DNA of 64,000 nucleotides. It comes from Terebella lapidaria (taxonomy: Eukaryota; Annelida; Polychaeta; Terebellida; Terebellidae). Both the position numbers and the translations under genes were made by a program. This document shows positions 1 through 9,594 of the stretch, piece by piece (position 1 is the first letter of the stretch; every line of letters begins with the position of its first letter). The stretch covers positions 10,664,001-10,728,000 of the forward strand of contig OX424564.1 of NCBI GenBank assembly GCA_949152475.1. The letters are read 5' to 3'. The notes beneath the pieces are model-generated. The model was not told the origin of the DNA. It ran no database searches and worked only from the letters and a program-made list of their open reading frames with translations.

Positions 1-760
1 CGAGGTTTATATGGTACCAAATGTGAATGTTTTTGCCAGGAATAACCAGGGGTATGCATGTATTTACAACAAAATTCACTAAATCTCTTTATTGAAGAGT
101 GGAAGGGCAACTGCTGTGGAATGCAGTGATTTATGACCATTTCGAATTTATAACTATGCACATGTATATTTAATGCACCTTTCCATTGCTTCCCAGGTCC
201 ATTATATTTAATAAGGACTTCTGAAGAGGTCTTTATTTAACCCAGGAGGTCTTTATCTAACGTAGAGGTCTTTATTAATATGGTAAAGAAATGCATTATA
301 TAGGTCATGCTTCTATTGCCTCTTGAAATGAAACAAAACACGTACGAGTTACTTTATACTGGTTTATTATAGAAATAACAGTTATTGATTTTTTCTATTT
401 CTATTTGGTTCATGATATAATCCGCCAGCCGTACAGACATCAAGTGAGAAAGGTATCTTGTATATATATTCCGGATATTTGATATTCCTGCGATATTCCC
501 TGCATACATCCAGTGAAAAGTGTCCTGTATATTCTGGATATTTGATATTCCTGGGATATTCCCTGCATACATCCAGTGAAAAGTATCCTGTATATTCCGG
601 ATATTTTGATATTCCCGATATATTCCTGATATGCACAACTATGGAGGAGCTATCCAGACCACATCCAGAAGCATTTTGCACATTCTCTGCAAATATAAAA
701 GGAATATATAAGCATAACAACAGTATACAAGTTGGACACTTTTATATGCAACATATGGTA
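1..760. repeat. 760-bp direct repeat, copy 1
   Basis: This segment is repeated at 4901-5660 with an offset of exactly 4900 bases and only a handful of substitutions (for example near 43-52 and 472). Similarity stops at 760, where the two copies continue into unrelated sequence. The left limit cannot be seen because the window begins inside or at the start of the repeat. No recognisable coding sequence was found; open frames on both strands come from the internal 63-bp tandem repeat. Confidence 0.93.
458..640. repeat. 63-bp tandem repeat (about 3 units) inside the direct repeat
   Basis: Units run 458-520, 521-583 and a diverged partial 584-640. Each holds the motifs GATATTCCTG, GATATTCCCTGCATACATCC and AGTGAAAAG. 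Because 63 is a multiple of three, the array stays open in several frames and gives repetitive short ORFs that are not evidence of a gene. The same array recurs at 5358-5540 in the second copy. Confidence 0.85.
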
Positions 761-2690
761 TGACCAGTCTGACTCGGATTCAAACGAAGGATGAATCAAC
801 GTATAGCGAATCTGATCTGATTCATGTATATAATTTGTCTTTATAGAGTGTGTGTAATGGGACAATTCTGCGGAAGTCTTCACAAAACATAATAATGCAT
901 TGATACGGGTGCATATATGTAGTGATAAAAATCTAGCAAAATCGCACAATTTTCAAATCATATACCTTTGATAAATATTTCATACTTTATTCGCAAAGCT
1001 CATGCTGATTTCTAGATTGCTATCAGTAGTAGGTAAATTATGCATTGATATTGGATACGTCACAGTTATGTTATGTTATTATTATACTCTAGAACAGACA
1101 TGGGTGCACGTATAATTATTTGTAAAAATATCAAAGCAGTATGTAAGTTTTATGTACTTCAGGTGTTAATGGGATGCATTATGTTATTTATTACTTTATA
1201 TATATAATACCTGTTTTGTGAAAAGAAACGTTTTTAATATTGTTATGCTGGATGTGGAGATTAAATTATGCGAGCCGACTGGTTTCTTAATTATATCCTC
1301 TTAAAATATATGTGACAAATCTCAAAGATACCATGTAACCAATATCCTATAGGTTTCACCAGGCATGTGTCTACATAGGTACAGCAGTAGATGAATGCAC
1401 TGGTCCAGTTTGCACTTGCAAGTCTTATTTTATAATTCGAGTTTATCACCTCAAAAATATTCACAGATTTTTATGACCACTCATACATCAGAAGTTTGAC
1501 CCCATTACTACTGGTATCTTTATTGAAGCGTCAGGAAGCATTCTGGGTGAATTGCTAGAGTTCTGGCCTCGAATGCTTTAAAAATGGTTATGAACATGTT
1601 ACCACACTTACCATTACAACGAACAGCAGAACTATGAATAAAAGGCTGTTAGATACATTCATTGGATAACATATATCTGTGTGAATGAATTACGAGAATA
1701 ATTGAAGCTGTCAGCCAAATACAGTCATGTATTTCACATACAGTGATGCCCATTAACCATTACACAAGTTGGGCCTAATATTGCTTTTGTAACTTATCAT
1801 AACTCGATTTCTGTAACTCACAATCAAATTACACTATGGGATGCATGCTTGTATACAGTATATGACATGCAACTAGGTCAACTTGATTAATTAGCGTAGG
1901 ATGTTATGCTCCAAATTTGTCACAACCCATTTAGTACAATCAATACCAATACCATTGAATATATGCAAATATGCTTACAGTTACCATAGCAACCATATAT
2001 TATTCATGAAAAAATAGAACTGGGCCTTGAAATCTACACACATTTGAACCATGTAAGAGACCTATCATATGAAATTACAAACTAAACAAATATGTGCATG
2101 CTAAGAATGAAAACAATACTACCCGTACTACATGTTGTGACGTACATGTGTAAAGCAATAATGCTATGTTGGTGCAAATGTTTAATTTAACTCGATTTTT
2201 AAAACCCAGGATTGAAAATGAAATCCAAGATAATATACACGTCAAGTAATATTTATTTCTGTGATGATTTGTGATGATAAACAATAACGTGCAGTATATT
2301 TATGTTACATTTTGCCAAATAAGGCATTTCCAACTCAATAAATAGCTATTTTTCAAGATATGTGTGGTTACTATGGCAACGGTTGCCATGGAACATATAT
2401 TTAAATATTATGCGAATATCATATACAAGTCATACTTACCATATGCCAAGTATGAAAACAATACCATTGAATGTTTTGTGATAAGCCTGCATTTGTGTTA
2501 TTTCGACATTTGTTTACATCAATCTGGGTGGTTGTCATGGTAACGACAATTTCACCCTGAAGCTACAACATTTCAGGTGTTTCATGATCATTTTCAAAAA
2601 GTAGACAATTTTACCTTTCCAGTGATATATTATGGTGCTGTTACCGCATGGGAACCACGAAAATCCATTTTTAGGGGTCTTTTGAGATTT
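761..2690. other. gene-free AT-rich stretch with X-box-like palindromes
   Basis: I see no gene here. The notable content is a set of 14-bp imperfect palindromes of the form GTTACCATAGCAAC (about 1980-1993), GTTACTATGGCAAC (about 2367-2380) and GTTGTCATGGTAAC (about 2531-2544). These resemble the RFX-factor X-box consensus. Confidence 0.5.
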
Positions 2691-3680
2691 GGCTCCTAGA
2701 CTATGTCAGAGTATAGCCAGTTCTTTTGTTCCGGTTTCTGCTCTGGTTTTGATTAATTATGTCAAACTAGACATCACTTCGTTTGATTCCCTCTTCGCCA
2801 CAAATTCTGGCCACATGTAGCAGAAGCCATCATGAGATCCTGGGTCGTAGACTGAAAGATTGTATGTGGCTAACTTTCTTTTGTAATAGAGCAGTCCTAC
2901 TTCAGCATGGGGGCATTCGAGTACCTGTTCCAGGTCAAAACAATCAGCACTGAACTGGTGATCAGAAATGAGCCTCTCTTTGTCTTGTGCCTTGATGGAA
3001 CGTACTTTATCTTGGTTGACCAGGTGGAGATCTATCAGGGGCTGCTCTTCGGCTTTTTCAGCATCGGTTGGAGCCTAGAAATGAATGGTGTACTGCCTGG
3101 TGAACACACGTCTGTAGACGTGTTCTGGCACAGGTTGCTCAACATCAGCACAGTACAGCCGGAACATTTTCACAATGTTGAGGTTTCTGGAGAGATATTG
3201 ACGGTTAGACCGTTTTCTGCAATAATTACTTGCAGAAAACGTTGGAAAGGACGCAATGTGGGTTTTCACTTTCTGAAGTTTTCTGTCTGATGTCTGCTTC
3301 ATGTTCGTGTTCGACAAGTTCGTGGAAGAGTGATCACTCCGTGCATACTCATTTCACTGACAATATTCTGAATCATTTTGTCACTGATGGCCAGTGTGTG
3401 CAGAAAAAAAGTTTTGCACACCCTCATGGTTTGATTTCTTCTCTTGAAACTGTATGTGTTGGTTCTTTTTCTCCGGCTGTTGGCGCCATTTTCAGCTGCT
3501 GGAGTGGTTTGTCTTTTTTTATCTTTCGTGTCAACTATTCTTGCAATAAACTCTCTATGCTGTAGTCGGTTTCCCATGGCCCAGAATTCGTTAAAGACTG
3601 CTGCTCTATCTTCTTCCCGGAATGACTGGTGACATTGAAATTTGCATTTCAAACCACACCCATTTTTAATTTTTCTGGCT
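2690..3680 (-). pseudogene. broken body of an uncharacterised invertebrate (likely transposon-derived) protein gene
   Basis: Read on the minus strand from 3680 down, the sequence encodes blocks I recognise from a large unnamed protein family common in invertebrate genomes. First comes a Cys-rich segment with FNEFWAMGNRLQHREFI (about 3610-3560). Next is RVCKTFFLHTLAISD (about 3430-3385), then HIASFP with RQYLSRNLNIVKMFRLY (about 3250-3140), and finally YYKRKLATYNLSVYD followed by GFCYMWPE (about 2885-2800). The family's function is not known to me; the order and spacing fit a DDE-like or domesticated transposon protein, which is inference. Breaks: a one-base frame change near 3318-3340, an in-frame TAG at 3077-3075, an apparent loss of the Cys-pair linker after it, and a TAA near 2760-2758. 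The 5' coding part lies beyond an inserted MITE (3685-4099) at 4293-4100. Confidence 0.75.
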
Positions 3681-3684
3681 TTAA

Positions 3685-4099
3685 CGTAGTACGCTACAAA
3701 CAGGGAGGTAATGAATTGTCAAAATTTAGGAGTTATATCTTGAATATTATCTCTTCAAAATAACATATTTTATAGAGTAACTGATCAGCTTTCTAATACT
3801 GAAAAGAAAATAGGGGGTCACCGTGCTGGTTTCTTCGACATATTTGATCAAAAATCACAAACATTTACTAAAATGACTTAATTTATGGTATTTTTACACA
3901 TTTTTTTGCCCATATTCACATCTTGCATCTTGTTTCCCAAGAGAACGGATACGGTGACCTCCTATTTTCTTTTCAGTTTAGGATGCTGATCAGTTACTCT
4001 ATAAAATATGTCATTTTGAAGCTCTAGATTTTGTTAATACAGTCATTTGTTTTGAAAAACTCTTCGACCCCCTCCCCTCACTGCTTGGAGCGGACTACC
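3685..4099. mobile_element. TTAA-flanked MITE, copy 1 (415 bp)
   Basis: Both ends are bounded by TTAA (3681-3684 and 4100-4103). The outermost bases form an imperfect inverted repeat, CGTAGTACGCTACAAACAGG on the left and the complement of GGTAGTCCGCTCCAAGCAGT on the right. The palindrome extends inward, including GGGGGTCACCGT matched by ACGGTGACCTCC. There is no coding capacity. A TTAA duplication is typical of piggyBac and Kolobok superfamilies; the termini do not let me choose. A second copy in inverted orientation is at 33940-34355. This copy splits the coding sequence of the minus-strand gene at 4293-2690. Confidence 0.88.
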
Positions 4100-4293
4100 T
4101 TAACCTGTTTTCCTTTCGCAGAGTTGTAACTATTGCCTTCATTTCGTCGCCTTTCCCTGACATTCTCAACATTACAAGACCGTTTTCTGCCTCTTGACAC
4201 AACGTAATCTATTTCATCTGATTGGGATAGCAGAGAATCTGGATTAAAAGCAGCTGCTGGCATTGCAGGTTCCGGAGCTCCAGGGTCCGCCAT
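4100..4293 (-). pseudogene. N-terminal coding part of the MITE-interrupted gene
   Basis: The frame starts at ATG 4293-4291 (MADPGAPEPAMPAAA) and contains a basic block RGRKRSCNVENVRERRR and then SAKGKQVK, matching the N-terminal layout of the same family as 3680-2690. The open frame then runs into the MITE and meets a stop inside it. If one TTAA and the MITE are ignored, the reading continues as KQVK then ARKIKNGCGLKC without loss or gain of a base. This shows the two pieces were one exon. Upstream (above 4293) no further coding sequence was recognised. Confidence 0.75.
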
Positions 4294-4589
4294 TGCAGCC
4301 CCTAAGTAAGACAGTGCAGTTCCTGTAACGGGGTTGATATAAATTTGATTGAAATTATTCTTTACCAGAGCAAGGTTAGTTACAATAAGATTATCTTCAA
4401 AATGTGTACATTAACACCATAAAAATATAGCATTACCTGATTATATTGTTGATACTATTAATTTCTTCTAACATAAGTTGATTTTGGTATTAGCATATGC
4501 ACGCATATAAACATATCCAGGAATCTGAAATGGTTGTGTGTCATAGAGCGAAGGTTTTGAATATTCCAATAAGCTGTACAAACTCGTGT

Positions 4590-4897
4590 ACCTGGAGGCG
4601 CTGCTAGTGGTGTCAAGCCAGACATGTGGAGCCTTGCTGCTGAAGGCGCAGCTGGCGGTGTCAGGCCAGTGTCAGGCCAGACACGGGTAGTCCTACTGCT
4701 GGCAACGTAGCTGGTGGTGTCAGGCCAGACACTGGCGGCGCTGTTGGCAGTGTCAGGCCAGACACGGGTAGTCCTGCTGCTAGCAGCATTGCTGGTGGTG
4801 TCAGGCCAGACACGGGGAGTCCTGCCGCTGGTGGTGTTTGGTCAGACACGGGGAATCATGCTGTTGGCGGTGTCAGGCCAGACACGGGGAAGTCCTA
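4590..4897. repeat. GC-rich minisatellite, core GTGTCAGGCCAGACACGG
   Basis: The core GTCAGGCCAGACACGGG recurs roughly every 30-60 bases, alternating with GCTGCTGGCGG-like spacers. The units lack constant length. Frames on both strands stay open (for example SGLTPPA-type repeats on minus), but no start, domain or splice pattern supports a gene. It ends just before the second 760-bp direct repeat. Confidence 0.8.
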
Positions 4898-4900
4898 TGC

Positions 4901-5660
4901 CGAGGTTTATATGGTACCAAATGTGAATGTTTTTGCCAGGAATTTCCAGGAGTATGCATGTATTTACAACAAAATTCACTAAATCTCTTTATTGAAGAGT
5001 GGAAGGGCAACTGCTGTGGAATGCAGTGATTTATGACCATTTCGAATTTATAACTATGCACATGTATATTTAATGCACCTTTCCATTGCTTCCCAGGTCC
5101 ATTATATTTAATAAGGACTTCTGAAGAGGTCTTTATTTAACCCAGGAGGTCTTTATCTAACGTAGAGGTCTTTATTAATATGGTAAAGAAATGCATTATA
5201 TAGGTCATGCTTCTATTGCCTCTTGAAATGAAACAAAACACGTACGAGTTACTTTATACTGGTTTATTATAGAAATAACAGTTATTGATTTTTTCTATTT
5301 CTATTTGGTTCATGATATAATCCGCCAGCCGTACAGACATCAAGTGAGAAAGGTATCTTGTATATATATTCCGAATATTTGATATTCCTGCGATATTCCC
5401 TGCATACATCCAGTGAAAAGTGTCCTGTATATTCTGGATATTTGATATTCCTGGGATATTCCCTGCATACATCCAGTGAAAAGTATCCTGTATATTCCGG
5501 ATATTTTGATATTCCCGATATATTCCTGATATGCACAACTATGGAGGAGCTATCCAGACCACATCCAGAAGCATTTTGCACATTCTCTGCAAATATAAAA
5601 GGAATATATAAGCATAACAACAGTATACAAGTTGGACACTTTTATATGCAACATATGGTA
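4901..5660. repeat. 760-bp direct repeat, copy 2
   Basis: Near-identical to 1-760 and in the same orientation. After 5660 the sequence diverges completely from what follows 760. The pair flanks 4.1 kb that includes a pseudogene, a MITE and a minisatellite, but I saw no primer-binding site, polypurine tract or pol gene, so an LTR retrotransposon is not supported. Confidence 0.93.
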
Positions 5661-6365
5661 TAGTTTATTTACGATTTTGAACATAATGTGTCCGTAGGCC
5701 TAATGCACATTAGTGCAAAAACACTTATCGTACTGTAACATATCGTAAATTGAGATCTTTTTAGCCATACACGTGTTCTGTGGTTCACCCGGGAATCTGT
5801 AATCCATAAATAGTTTTCTTTATTTCCAAAGTAATTGAGCAATGGAGGGCTTTCTTCTGGACTTAGAACACCACTATCAAGGTCATTGCAAAATGGAACA
5901 GAATCATAATTTTGTTCGAATAAAACGAAATAGGTTTTGTGAAAATAACTCACCTGTTCATCGGTCTCTTGCCGATATCTGTTGACAACGTAATTTAGGT
6001 TATCCAAATGGGCGGCGTTTTGTGATGTTACTCAGTCTGTATTGCAGTTTTAGGTTATGATAATTCAGAGATCCCATGCATCACAATGCATCCGCTTTGA
6101 GATCCAGTAGTAGTATCCAACTGCTACGTTCGTACATGTACATCACACGAAAGTTATCACGGAGCTTTCTGTGGCAAAAGAGAGCGCATCTGTTGCCGCG
6201 TTTCCCTTTATACTGCCTCATTCGAGTGATACTCACAAACAACTTACTGTGGAAGAAAACAACTCAAACACACACGGCGAATCAACTATAAATATATTGA
6301 ATCCGGACAGTCTGAACGATAGGGCCGATAGTCATAACAACAGAATGCCGAGTGTCAAGTTGAGC
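5661..6365. other. unclassified stretch with a minus-strand open frame (6007-5669)
   Basis: A 112-codon frame on the minus strand starts at ATG 6007 (MDNLNYVVNRYRQETDEQ) and ends at 5669. I do not recognise it, it has no repeat structure, and no splice partner was identified. It may be a chance frame or a first exon. Nothing else in this stretch is classifiable. Confidence 0.3.
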
Positions 6366-6368
6366 TTA

Positions 6369-6573
6369 GTCTTGTAAATATCTGAGTTCATTCCCCTGCA
6401 TGGCATAATGGGGGCCACTCTGCACTCGTCACCTGCTATTGGTTGCCTTTGAAAGTATTTGGGAGTAAAGTTTAGTCTTGTAAATATCAGAGTTCAGTCC
6501 CCTGCATGGCATAATGGGGGCCACTCTGCACCTGCTATTGGTTGCCTTTGAAAGTATTTGGGAGTAAAGTTTA
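6369..6573. repeat. tandem duplication, about 100-bp unit, 2 copies
   Basis: Unit 1 is 6369-6474 and unit 2 is 6475-6573. They are nearly identical, except that unit 2 lacks about seven bases around the CACTCGTCACC of unit 1. Each contains TGCATGGCATAATGGGGG and CTATTGGTTGCC, the latter an inverted CCAAT-like motif. Confidence 0.9.
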
Positions 6574-6725
6574 GCAAATCGCATTACAAGCATTGCTCAC
6601 TTTCAAAATTGTGTACGGCGACATGAGGTTAAAAGTCTTGGTCATGGAAAATCAACCATGCGAAACGGTCGCCGGCGTGCGACTATAAATACGGTGTTCT
6701 GAGTAGGAGGCGGGGTGCATTAAAT

Positions 6726-6829
6726 AGGATAAGGTACTCGGCGTACGGTCTTTGGCAATAATAAAAACCTCGACGCTTCGCGTCTCGGTTTTTATTATTG
6801 CCAAAGACCTACGCCTCGTACCTTATCCA
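6726..6829. repeat. long hairpin (about 43-bp stem)
   Basis: GGATAAGGTAC at 6727-6737 is mirrored by GTACCTTATCC at 6818-6828. Inside, GTCTTTGGCAATAATAAAAA pairs with its complement TTTTTATTATTGCCAAAGAC. The loop is TCGACGCTTCGCGTCTC. No coding capacity. This looks like a small foldback or MITE-type element. A TATAAATA box lies just upstream at 6684-6691, but no transcript is implied. Confidence 0.85.
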
Positions 6830-6906
6830 ATATATAGTGCTTGTACCTTAAATACATTTTTCAATCGTAATGCTCAGGGGTATTCTCTTTCGAACATCGC
6901 TTTTTT

Positions 6907-7004
6907 GCATGTGTATACAAATTTATGAGAGTTAGAGCATTTCTAAAAGCTGTCAATCATGTCAATCGTAAACAAAATTAATCTACTATCTATTCCGATG
7001 AACT
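6907..7004. repeat. dispersed 90-bp repeat, copy 1
   Basis: The block containing CATTTCTAAAAGCTGTCAATC and GTCAATCGTAAACAAAATTA recurs almost unchanged at 25103-25192 in the same orientation. It is non-coding and its class is unknown. Confidence 0.8.
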
Positions 7005-7027
7005 GTACGAACACTGGGTAGCTGGCT

Positions 7028-7602
7028 TCACGGTTGTGAGTCTTGTGGTTGAACATGACAGTGCAAGTTGTTGCATCCCACGTTTTTCGAGTCGTTCTCG
7101 CTCTGACCCTTTCTTTTTTTCTTCTTCTTGGTAGATATACGAGGCTGTCGCTTTAATAGTGACAGTGGGATGTCATCATCACTAAATGATATTCGGTGCC
7201 TTTTCAATTTTAGCTCCGATAACGGAACGTCTGAGTCCCCTTCATATAGGTCAGCTTCGTCTTTGTTGGGCAAATAATCACTGCCACTGGTGTCAACATA
7301 CATCTCGCTCTCACTTGATGACAACTGCTTCAAGATTTTTTTTTTCGGGTCAAGTGTCGAGCTGGTCTGTGACATAGATCTACTTTGATGTTGGGTGTTT
7401 CAGCAGTGGAGCTATCGGTACTTGTACTCTTGCCTCCACTGGCATCAGTCTCACTATCATCAGTGAACCTATCTGCTGCCAGGGTTTTCTGCAGCTTCTG
7501 CTGATATGCTTCATTCAGCATGTTCATCCTACAGTTGTTCCCATCCTCGCTGATACCAATCGCATCAGACTCGGAACCTTCGAATGCACTGCTTCCAAGC
7601 AT
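7028..7602 (-). pseudogene. acidic/lysine-rich ORF of unknown function, split by a frameshift in an A-run
   Basis: Two minus-strand frames overlap at 7375-7330. The first starts at ATG 7602 (MLGSSAFEGSESD) and is acidic and Ser/Thr rich. The second continues to a stop at 7028 and contains DYLPNKDEADLYEGD, then two IPLS/VPLS-x-L-K segments and a KKKKKRK basic block. The frames swap at a nine-residue A run (forward 7337-7345), so a one-base homopolymer error or indel explains the split. The composition resembles low-complexity N-terminal tails of transposon-derived or chromatin proteins, but I recognise no domain. It could be an exon of a longer gene or a relic. I place no function on it. Confidence 0.45.
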
Positions 7603-7840
7603 GACTCCAAGTATAAAGACTGACTTTCGTTAAAATATACACTAGATTTACTTCTACGTTGAGCATTTACTGTGCTCTATCAAATGTGCATACCAAGTGT
7701 GTGTTTTGCAGCAAGGCTTGCATTTAGATCTGCTTGCAGCACTGATTGCAACGATCATTTGTATGGGAATCAGTGTTTGTTTAACGGTTTCCATGGAAAC
7801 TTATTGTTAACTTCAGTGCAATAAAGACGTATTCGCATAA

Positions 7841-7900
7841 GTGTACAACAAGAGACGACTGCAGAACTTGATATGCAACCACCTGGCTGACCTGGCGAAT
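7841..7900 (+). pseudogene. 5' fragment of an uncharacterised gene interrupted by the Harbinger element
   Basis: The frame VYNKRRLQNLICNHLADLAN ends exactly at the AAT that forms the left target duplication of the Harbinger element (7898-7900). After the element it continues without a base lost as NTHDTELVYSVGSQC at 16494. The segment matches the part of the family usually found just before the Asp/Glu-rich EADT motif. A TAA precedes it at 7838-7840, so the true exon start, possibly behind an acceptor, is unresolved. The rest of the N-terminal half was not found in the window. Confidence 0.65.
7898..7900. other. Harbinger target-site duplication, left (AAT)
   Basis: AAT precedes the left terminus AGGGACCTTTAGCATC and recurs at 16491-16493 directly after the right terminus. 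A 3-bp duplication is the hallmark length for PIF/Harbinger. Confidence 0.75.
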
Positions 7901-8179
7901 AGGGACCTTTAGCATCAGCCGAGCTAAACGCTAACCTAAACGTAAACATAAAACGAGATTACGTTTCGCGGTACCGTAACGTCCCACTGCAAAAGACCTT
8001 TAGCAAATGGACCAAATACGGTATTTTGTCCATGGTGAATGCAAGCATAATCCACTGGTCTCTCGATGTGAGTATTGTCGATATCCACTATGGTATTAGC
8101 AATTGTTCATTTGAGCAAGTATATATAAGTTCATTATCAGTATTTAATAAAGTGTTTTACTTGATGACATGTTTTTCAG

Positions 8180-9247
8180 ATGTTTAGAAGAATGAGAAAG
8201 CTCGATCCCTTGGAGGCTATGTTCGTAGATGAACTGGACGACGAAGAATTCTTGGCATACATGGAACAAGTTGAATCTCCAGGCCATTTGCGATGGGCGC
8301 CATTCAACATGGCTAACTTCTCGGAGGAAGAATGCTTCACTAATTTTAGATTCGGGAGGGCTGATGTTGAGCGACTCAGCAGAGCCCTGGAGCTGCCGGA
8401 CACCACGACAGGGCCTAACAGAATTCGGTGGTCAAGCGCGGAGGGGATTTGTGTCTTGCTGCGCAGACTGGCAAACCCAGGACGACTGGCAGATTTAGTG
8501 CCATTGTTTGAGAGACACGAGACAGAACTATCGGTGATCTTCAATGATGTTCTGAAGAAAATACACGACAGATTCGGATACCTGTTGACGGATACAGAGC
8601 AGTCGTGGTTATCCGTTGATCGTCTCCGCGAGTTTGCGGCCGCTACCCACCGCAAGGGTCTTCCCTTGACGAGCTGCTGGGGATTCATCGACGGCACCGT
8701 GATGCCCATATGCAGACCACAACAACACCAGAAAGAGGTGTACAACGGGCACAAACGCGTGCATGCGCTGAAGTATCAGTCGGTAGTCACCCCGAATGGG
8801 ATGATCGCGAACAATCATGTTCGGGCCGATGGAAGGACGGCGGCACGACGCGGCTCTGTTAGCTGAGAGTGGCATCCTACACAAATTCCAGTTCTTTGCG
8901 GCGAACAACACCCCACTTTGTCTGTATGGAGATAGTGCGTACCCTCTGAGTGATCATCTCATCGGCCCCTACAAGGGAGCGAATCGCACACCTGAGCAAG
9001 ACGCCTTCAACAAAGAGATGAGCTCAGGCAGGGAGTCGGTGGAATGGACATTTGGGAAAATCGTTCAAAATTTCGCTTTTGTAGAGACTTCAAGAAAAAT
9101 TTGAAACTTTATCTACAACCTGTAGCCAAGTATTATCGCGTTTCAGCCCTGTTAACTAACTGTCACACCTGCATGTACGGTAGTCAAACTAGTCTTTACT
9201 TTGAAGTTGGTCCTCCTTCATTGGAAGAATACCTCGGGCACGTATGA
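8180..9247 (+). pseudogene. PIF/Harbinger transposase (HARBI1-like), two frameshifts
   Basis: Three consecutive frames together cover a normal-length Harbinger transposase of about 350 residues. The N-terminal part from ATG 8180 has the FRFGRADVERLSRAL helix region and LLRRLANPGRLADLVPLF. The first catalytic Asp is in GFIDGT (residue 171, 8690-8692), followed by YNGHKRVHALKYQSVV. The second Asp is in YGDSAYP (8931-8933), and the catalytic Glu is in SVEWTFG (9042-9044). The C-terminus keeps FKKNL and ALLTNCHTCMYG, ending at TGA 9245-9247. A four-base insertion (8813-8816) separates frame 1 from frame 2, and a two-base GA insertion (within 9084-9087) separates frame 2 from frame 3. All catalytic residues are still encoded, so the decay looks recent. 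TTTTTCAG directly before ATG 8180 could be a splice acceptor, so an upstream exon is possible. The family's known role is cut-and-paste transposition together with the Myb-like partner. Confidence 0.93.
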
Positions 9248-9594
9248 ATGGCATGATTCCATTATATTCAAGCTAAATGCAAACACTAGTAGTTAAATGA
9301 CCATCTGTACACAATTTATGTGTGACTATTTATTGCATTCACCTTTATTGTATACTGACATACATGTACTTACAGAAAAAAGACAACAAGGTTTCACATT
9401 ATTGATTGCGTTCTTATGAGATCTAGTTCTACATACCGGCATGTATTCAACAACACGAGAAAATGTGTGTGCGAGACACTAACATTCACTAACAAGTCAC
9501 TAATTGAAGTTTTGCTTGTAATATTGACAACGTCGAAATACTGCATCGACAACATCGACTAAACAATAACATAATGTGAGTGATTTATTAGTAA

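Noticed and set aside
4661-4926. Low-complexity secreted-like proteins (SGLTPPA or VSGQTR repeats)
   Set aside because: Products of the GTGTCAGGCCAGACACGG minisatellite in alternative frames.
1-5660. LTR retrotransposon bounded by the 760-bp direct repeats
   Set aside because: No primer-binding site, polypurine tract, TG...CA ends or gag/pol coding was seen between the repeats.
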